Shown piece by piece: positions 61,219-64,000 of a stretch of 64,000 nucleotides of DNA (positions within the stretch are counted from its first letter, which is position 1; the number at the start of each line of letters is the position of its first letter). A program made the position numbers and the translations under genes. The stretch lies in assembly GCA_050157065.1 (NCBI GenBank), contig CP189573.1; one strand, 5' to 3'. The notes under the pieces were generated by a model. It was given only the letters and a program-made list of their open reading frames with translations. It was not told the origin of the DNA and did not search any database. The stretch comes from Avipropionibacterium sp050157065 (GTDB taxonomy: Bacteria; Actinomycetota; Actinomycetes; Propionibacteriales; Propionibacteriaceae).

Positions 61219-61247
61219 TTGACATGGGCCGAGGTCCGGGATTGTGT
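61219..61247 (+). promoter_or_regulatory. candidate promoter for the PCD gene
   Basis: A perfect TTGACA (61219-61224) is followed after 17 bp by TTGTGT (61242-61247), eight bases before the start. GGAGGG (61248-61253) would be a ribosome site, so the true start of transcription is ambiguous. Confidence 0.45.
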
Positions 61248-61254
61248 GGAGGGC

Positions 61255-61554
61255 ATGCCACGACTCCTCGAGACCGAAGAGGTCAAGCGCCAACTCGTCG
61301 AGCACCAACGCTGGACCGTCGAACCGGAGACGATCGAGGGCCGGTTCTCGTTCGACGGGTTCGGACAGTCGATCAAGTTCGTCACACTGCTGGCCGACGA
61401 GGCCGAGCAGATGCAGCACCACCCCGACATCGACATCCGGTACGACACGGTCGTGGTCACCCTGGCCACCCACTCCGAGGGTGGGGTGACCCAGTTGGAC
61501 GTCGAGCTCGCGATCCGTGCCGACGGTGCGGCCGAACAGGTCAACGGCGGCTGA
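61255..61554 (+). CDS. pterin-4a-carbinolamine dehydratase
   Basis: The 99-residue protein has the PCD pattern: RWTVEPETIEGRFSFDGFGQSIKFVTLLADEAEQMQHHPDIDIRYDTVVVTLATH, with the catalytic HHPD motif intact and a following His. It dehydrates 4a-hydroxytetrahydrobiopterin after aromatic amino acid hydroxylation; in bacteria without such hydroxylases other roles are likely. Contrast with the degenerate PCD-like half at 32441-33157. ATG 61255 after GGAGGG. Confidence 0.93.
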   Translation: MPRLLETEEVKRQLVEHQRWTVEPETIEGRFSFDGFGQSIKFVTLLADEAEQMQHHPDIDIRYDTVVVTLATHSEGGVTQLDVELAIRADGAAEQVNGG

Positions 61555-61589
61555 GCCAACCGACCCGATCAGCACCCGGGGGCAGCGGG

Positions 61590-61595
61590 TAGCAT
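61590..61595 (+). promoter_or_regulatory. candidate -10 box (TAGCAT) for the DUF1707 gene
   Basis: TAGCAT ends seven bases before the GTG at 61603, giving a leaderless start. Confidence 0.5.
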
Positions 61596-61602
61596 CGAAC
61601 GC

Positions 61603-62292
61603 GTGGACCCCCGAGACCTCCGGGTCGGCGATGCCGATCGTGATGCCGTCGTCACCACGCTGCGCGCAGCGGCCGACGAGGGGCGCCTGACCTCAGACGA
61701 GTTGATCGAACGGGCCGAGACGGTCCGGGGTGCCCGCACCTTCGGCGACCTCGACCGAATCGTCGCCGACCTACCGGTGGCTCCCCCGTCGAGCCGGGCC
61801 GTCGCACCGCCGCCGGCCCACCCGCCGAAGCTTCGGCTCGAGGGTGGCATGAGCAGCGACAAGCGCAGCGGTGTGTGGACCGTCCCCGAGTTCATCGACA
61901 TCCACGGCGGCATGGGATCGGTCAAGCTCGACTTCCTGCAGGCCACCTGCGACCACCAGATCGTCCAAGTCTACATCTCCGGTGGAGCCGGCTCGATCCT
62001 GCTCGTGGTGCCCGAGGGCTGGGCCGCCAACATCGACAACGTGGGCAAGTCGTGGGGTTCGGTGACCTCCAAGGTCCCCACGATCGCCACCCCGGGCAGC
62101 CCGTTGCTGATGCTGTCGGGAACCATGGGCATGGGCTCACTCAAGATCCGCGGCGCCAACTGGTGGGACCGCCGTCGGCTGCGCAAGCTGAACGCACTCG
62201 ACACCGGCCGGCAGCCACCCGCCCTCGAGTCGACCGCCCCCGGCTGGACCGAACAGAACCAGGAACTGCCCAACAGCGACACCCTGCGCTGA
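61603..62292 (+). CDS. DUF1707 domain protein
   Basis: The 229-residue protein has an N-terminal DUF1707 domain (RVGDADRDAVVTTLRAAADEGRLTSDELIERAETVRGARTFGDLDRIVADLP) and a C-terminal beta-rich DUF-like domain (HGGMGSVKLDFLQATCDHQIVQVYIS ... LLMLSGTMGMGSLKIRGANWWDRRRLRKL). DUF1707 proteins are common in actinobacteria and often membrane-associated; this one lacks a membrane segment. Function unknown. Confidence 0.85.
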   Translation: MDPRDLRVGDADRDAVVTTLRAAADEGRLTSDELIERAETVRGARTFGDLDRIVADLPVAPPSSRAVAPPPAHPPKLRLEGGMSSDKRSGVWTVPEFIDIHGGMGSVKLDFLQATCDHQIVQVYISGGAGSILLVVPEGWAANIDNVGKSWGSVTSKVPTIATPGSPLLMLSGTMGMGSLKIRGANWWDRRRLRKLNALDTGRQPPALESTAPGWTEQNQELPNSDTLR

Positions 62293-62304
62293 CCGGGGCG
62301 CCGC

Positions 62305-62376
62305 GCTCAGTCCTCGTACGCCTCCGGCGCTCAGTCCTCGTACGCCTCCGTCGCTCAGTCCTCGTACGCTTCGGGC
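62305..62376. repeat. 24-bp tandem repeat triplicating the 3' end of gcvP
   Basis: Units start at 62305, 62329 and 62353. On the minus strand each unit encodes EAYED followed by TGA, so the gene's last codons and stop appear three times in one frame. Readthrough of the first stop would simply add another EAYED block. Confidence 0.9.
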
Positions 62377-64000
62377 GGGGGGCAGGTGCAGACCAGGTTC
62401 CGGTCACCGAACGCCTGGTCGATCCGCGAGGCCGCCGGCCAGTACTTGTCCCGGCCGGTCGCCCCGATCGGCCCGAGGTGACGGCCGGCCGGGAACCCAC
62501 CCACCGAGCGCGGGTACGCGTACGGCCACTCGTCGGCGGTGACCCGGGCCAGGGTGTGCGGGGCGTTGCGGAGCGGGCTGTCGCCGATCGGCCAGGTTCC
62601 TTGGGCCACCGCATCGATCTCGCCGCGGATCGCGATCATCGCATCGCAGAACCGGTCGAGCTCGTCCTTCGACTCCGACTCGGTCGGCTCGACCATCAAC
62701 GTGCCGGCCACCGGGAAGCTCATGGTCGGCGCGTGGAAGCCGTGGTCGATCAGCCGCTTGGCGACGTCGTCGACGGTGACACCGGTCTCTTTCGTCAGCC
62801 GACGCAGGTCGAGGATGCACTCGTGGGCGACCCGGCCGTTGCGGCCGGTGTACAGCACCGGGAAGTGCTCGCCGAGCCGGGCGGCGATGTAGTTCGCGCC
62901 AAGCAGGGCGTACTCGGTGGCCCGCTTCAACCCGTCCGGCCCCATCATCGCCATGTAGGCGTAGCTGATCGGCAGGATGCCGGCCGACCCGTACGGTGCT
63001 GCCGACACCGGACCGACGCCCTCTCCCACGACGCCCTCTCCCACGGCGCCCTCACCCACACCCGTGTCATCCGTCGTGTCCGCCCCCGGCGTCATCGGGT
63101 GCCCCGGCAGGAACGGCACCAGATGGGCACCGACGCCGACCGGGCCCACCCCCGGGCCGCCACCCCCGTGCGGGATGCAGAACGTCTTGTGGAGGTTGAG
63201 GTGTGACACGTCCGCACCGAACTGGCCGGGCCTGGCGAGTCCGAGGAGGGCGTTCAGGTTGGCCCCGTCGACGTACACCTGGCCCCCGGCGGCGTGCACC
63301 AGCTCGCACAACCGGGTGATGCCCTCCTCGAAGACACCGTGGGTCGACGGGTAGGTGACCATGATCGCGGCCACCCGATCGGCGTGGGCCGCCAGCTTCG
63401 CCTCGAGGTCGGCCAGGTCGACCGAGCCGTCGTCGGCAGCCTTGATCACGACGACCCGCATCCCGGCCATCGCCGCCGACGCGGCGTTCGTGCCGTGGGC
63501 CGACGACGGGATCAGGCAGACGTCACGTTGCTCGTCACCCCGCGACCGGTGGTAGCCGCGGATCGCCAGCAACCCGGCGAGCTCGCCCTGCGAGCCGGCG
63601 TTCGGCTGGATCGACACCGCCGCGTACCCGGTCACCTCGGCCAGCCAACCCTGCAGTTCGTCGATCAGCTCGCGGTAGCCCTCGGCGTCCTCGGCGGGTG
63701 CGAACGGGTGCAGGTCGGCGAAGCCGGGGTAACTGATCGGCTCCATCTCGGCGGTCGCGTTCAGCTTCATCGTGCACGAGCCGAGCGGGATCATGCCGCG
63801 GTCCAGCGCGAAGTCGCGATCCGACAGCTGCCGCAGGTAGCGCAACATGTCGGTCTCGGAGTGGTGCGCGGAGAAAACCGGGTGCAGCAGATAGTCCGCC
63901 GCCCGTTCGTGGTCGGCCAGCGACCCGTGCGGGTGCGCGCCGGCCGTCACGTCGAAGGCGTCGCACACCGCGGCCACGTCGACCGGGCGGGCATCCTCGC
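62355..64000 (-). CDS. gcvP: glycine dehydrogenase (decarboxylating) GcvP, C-terminal 548 residues
   Basis: The frame is open at the right edge, so the N-terminal half is outside. Visible are HHSETDMLRYLRQLSDRD, GSCTMKLNATAEM, PNAGSQGELAGLLAIRGYH, the PLP lysine in HLNLHKTFCIPHGGGGPGVGP, and GVTVDDVAKRLIDHGFHAPTMSFPVAGTLMVEPTESES. The P protein decarboxylates glycine and moves the aminomethyl group to lipoyl-H protein. An unusual Gly/Glu/Val insert (GEGAVGEGVVGEGVG), encoded by a 15-bp DNA repeat, lies just after the PLP region where most homologues have a short loop. The stop at 62355 is the first of three tandem copies. Confidence 0.95.
   Translation of the reverse strand, partial: EDARPVDVAAVCDAFDVTAGAHPHGSLADHERAADYLLHPVFSAHHSETDMLRYLRQLSDRDFALDRGMIPLGSCTMKLNATAEMEPISYPGFADLHPFAPAEDAEGYRELIDELQGWLAEVTGYAAVSIQPNAGSQGELAGLLAIRGYHRSRGDEQRDVCLIPSSAHGTNAASAAMAGMRVVVIKAADDGSVDLADLEAKLAAHADRVAAIMVTYPSTHGVFEEGITRLCELVHAAGGQVYVDGANLNALLGLARPGQFGADVSHLNLHKTFCIPHGGGGPGVGPVGVGAHLVPFLPGHPMTPGADTTDDTGVGEGAVGEGVVGEGVGPVSAAPYGSAGILPISYAYMAMMGPDGLKRATEYALLGANYIAARLGEHFPVLYTGRNGRVAHECILDLRRLTKETGVTVDDVAKRLIDHGFHAPTMSFPVAGTLMVEPTESESKDELDRFCDAMIAIRGEIDAVAQGTWPIGDSPLRNAPHTLARVTADEWPYAYPRSVGGFPAGRHLGPIGATGRDKYWPAASRIDQAFGDRNLVCTCPPPEAYED
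63016..63060. repeat. 15-bp tandem repeat, three copies, inside gcvP
   Basis: ACGCCCTCTCCCACG at 63016 and 63031 plus a variant at 63046 encode the VGEGx repeats in GcvP. The repeat keeps frame. Confidence 0.88.

Overview
The window is high-GC, densely packed DNA from an actinobacterium. The best lineage guess is a Propionibacteriaceae-like organism. The evidence is a PPi-type 6-phosphofructokinase (57178-58401), an MshA/MshB-like pair pointing to mycothiol (48374-50433), a DUF222/13E12-type HNH nuclease (26638-28161), many GTG starts, and at least a dozen genes whose start codon lies 6-7 nt after a TAnnnT -10 box, as in leaderless actinobacterial transcripts. No rRNA, tRNA, CRISPR array, intact insertion sequence or prophage was seen. 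The assignment to a family is inference.

Layout. 1-12.7 kb is mostly housekeeping: an MFS permease cut by the left edge, GDPD, a small membrane protein, pyridoxal kinase, an XRE-MurA fusion, lipoamide dehydrogenase with a coupled lipoprotein, an HhH-GPD protein, an AI-2E-type permease, a formylglycine-generating enzyme and an M81 metallopeptidase. 12.9-26.2 kb holds a Q/G-rich membrane protein, VOC and AraC genes, a VOC-GNAT fusion, a decayed hydrolase, an AraC-VOC-UvrA-like cassette, a run of small genes (HAD, EF-Tu-like domain, PH domain), a DUF6320/acyltransferase pair, a methyltransferase and a GNAT protein.

26.6-42.5 kb is the most accessory-looking part. It has the HNH nuclease, a PepSY lipoprotein behind a direct-repeat site, an IclR regulator divergent from a propeller-like protein across two strong palindromes, an unknown gene overlapping a PCD-glyoxalase fusion, Dps, an SH3-M23 peptidase, a PhyH oxygenase, a Tat-type secreted right-handed beta-helix protein, an unrecognised 393-residue protein, a GntR-VOC operon with its own operators, and a secreted beta-helix-like protein.

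42.7-64 kb returns to core functions: M28 peptidase, DeoC, a membrane protein with a two-component system, PIG-L deacetylase with an MshA-like glycosyltransferase, DUF3604, DUF4112, secreted EEP phosphatase, formate-THF ligase, zinc alcohol dehydrogenase, SoxR with a near-consensus SoxR box, PPi-PFK, a YihY-type membrane protein, an ankyrin/anion-transporter pair, pterin carbinolamine dehydratase, a DUF1707 protein, and the C-terminal half of glycine decarboxylase GcvP (cut by the right edge). Formate-THF ligase and GcvP both feed one-carbon folate metabolism; Lpd could serve the glycine cleavage system as well as 2-oxoacid dehydrogenases.

A window-wide oddity is the number of short perfect or near-perfect tandem repeats (9-63 bp units). 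Many sit at gene ends or in linkers, some copy a stop codon, and one forms an apparent insertion inside GcvP.
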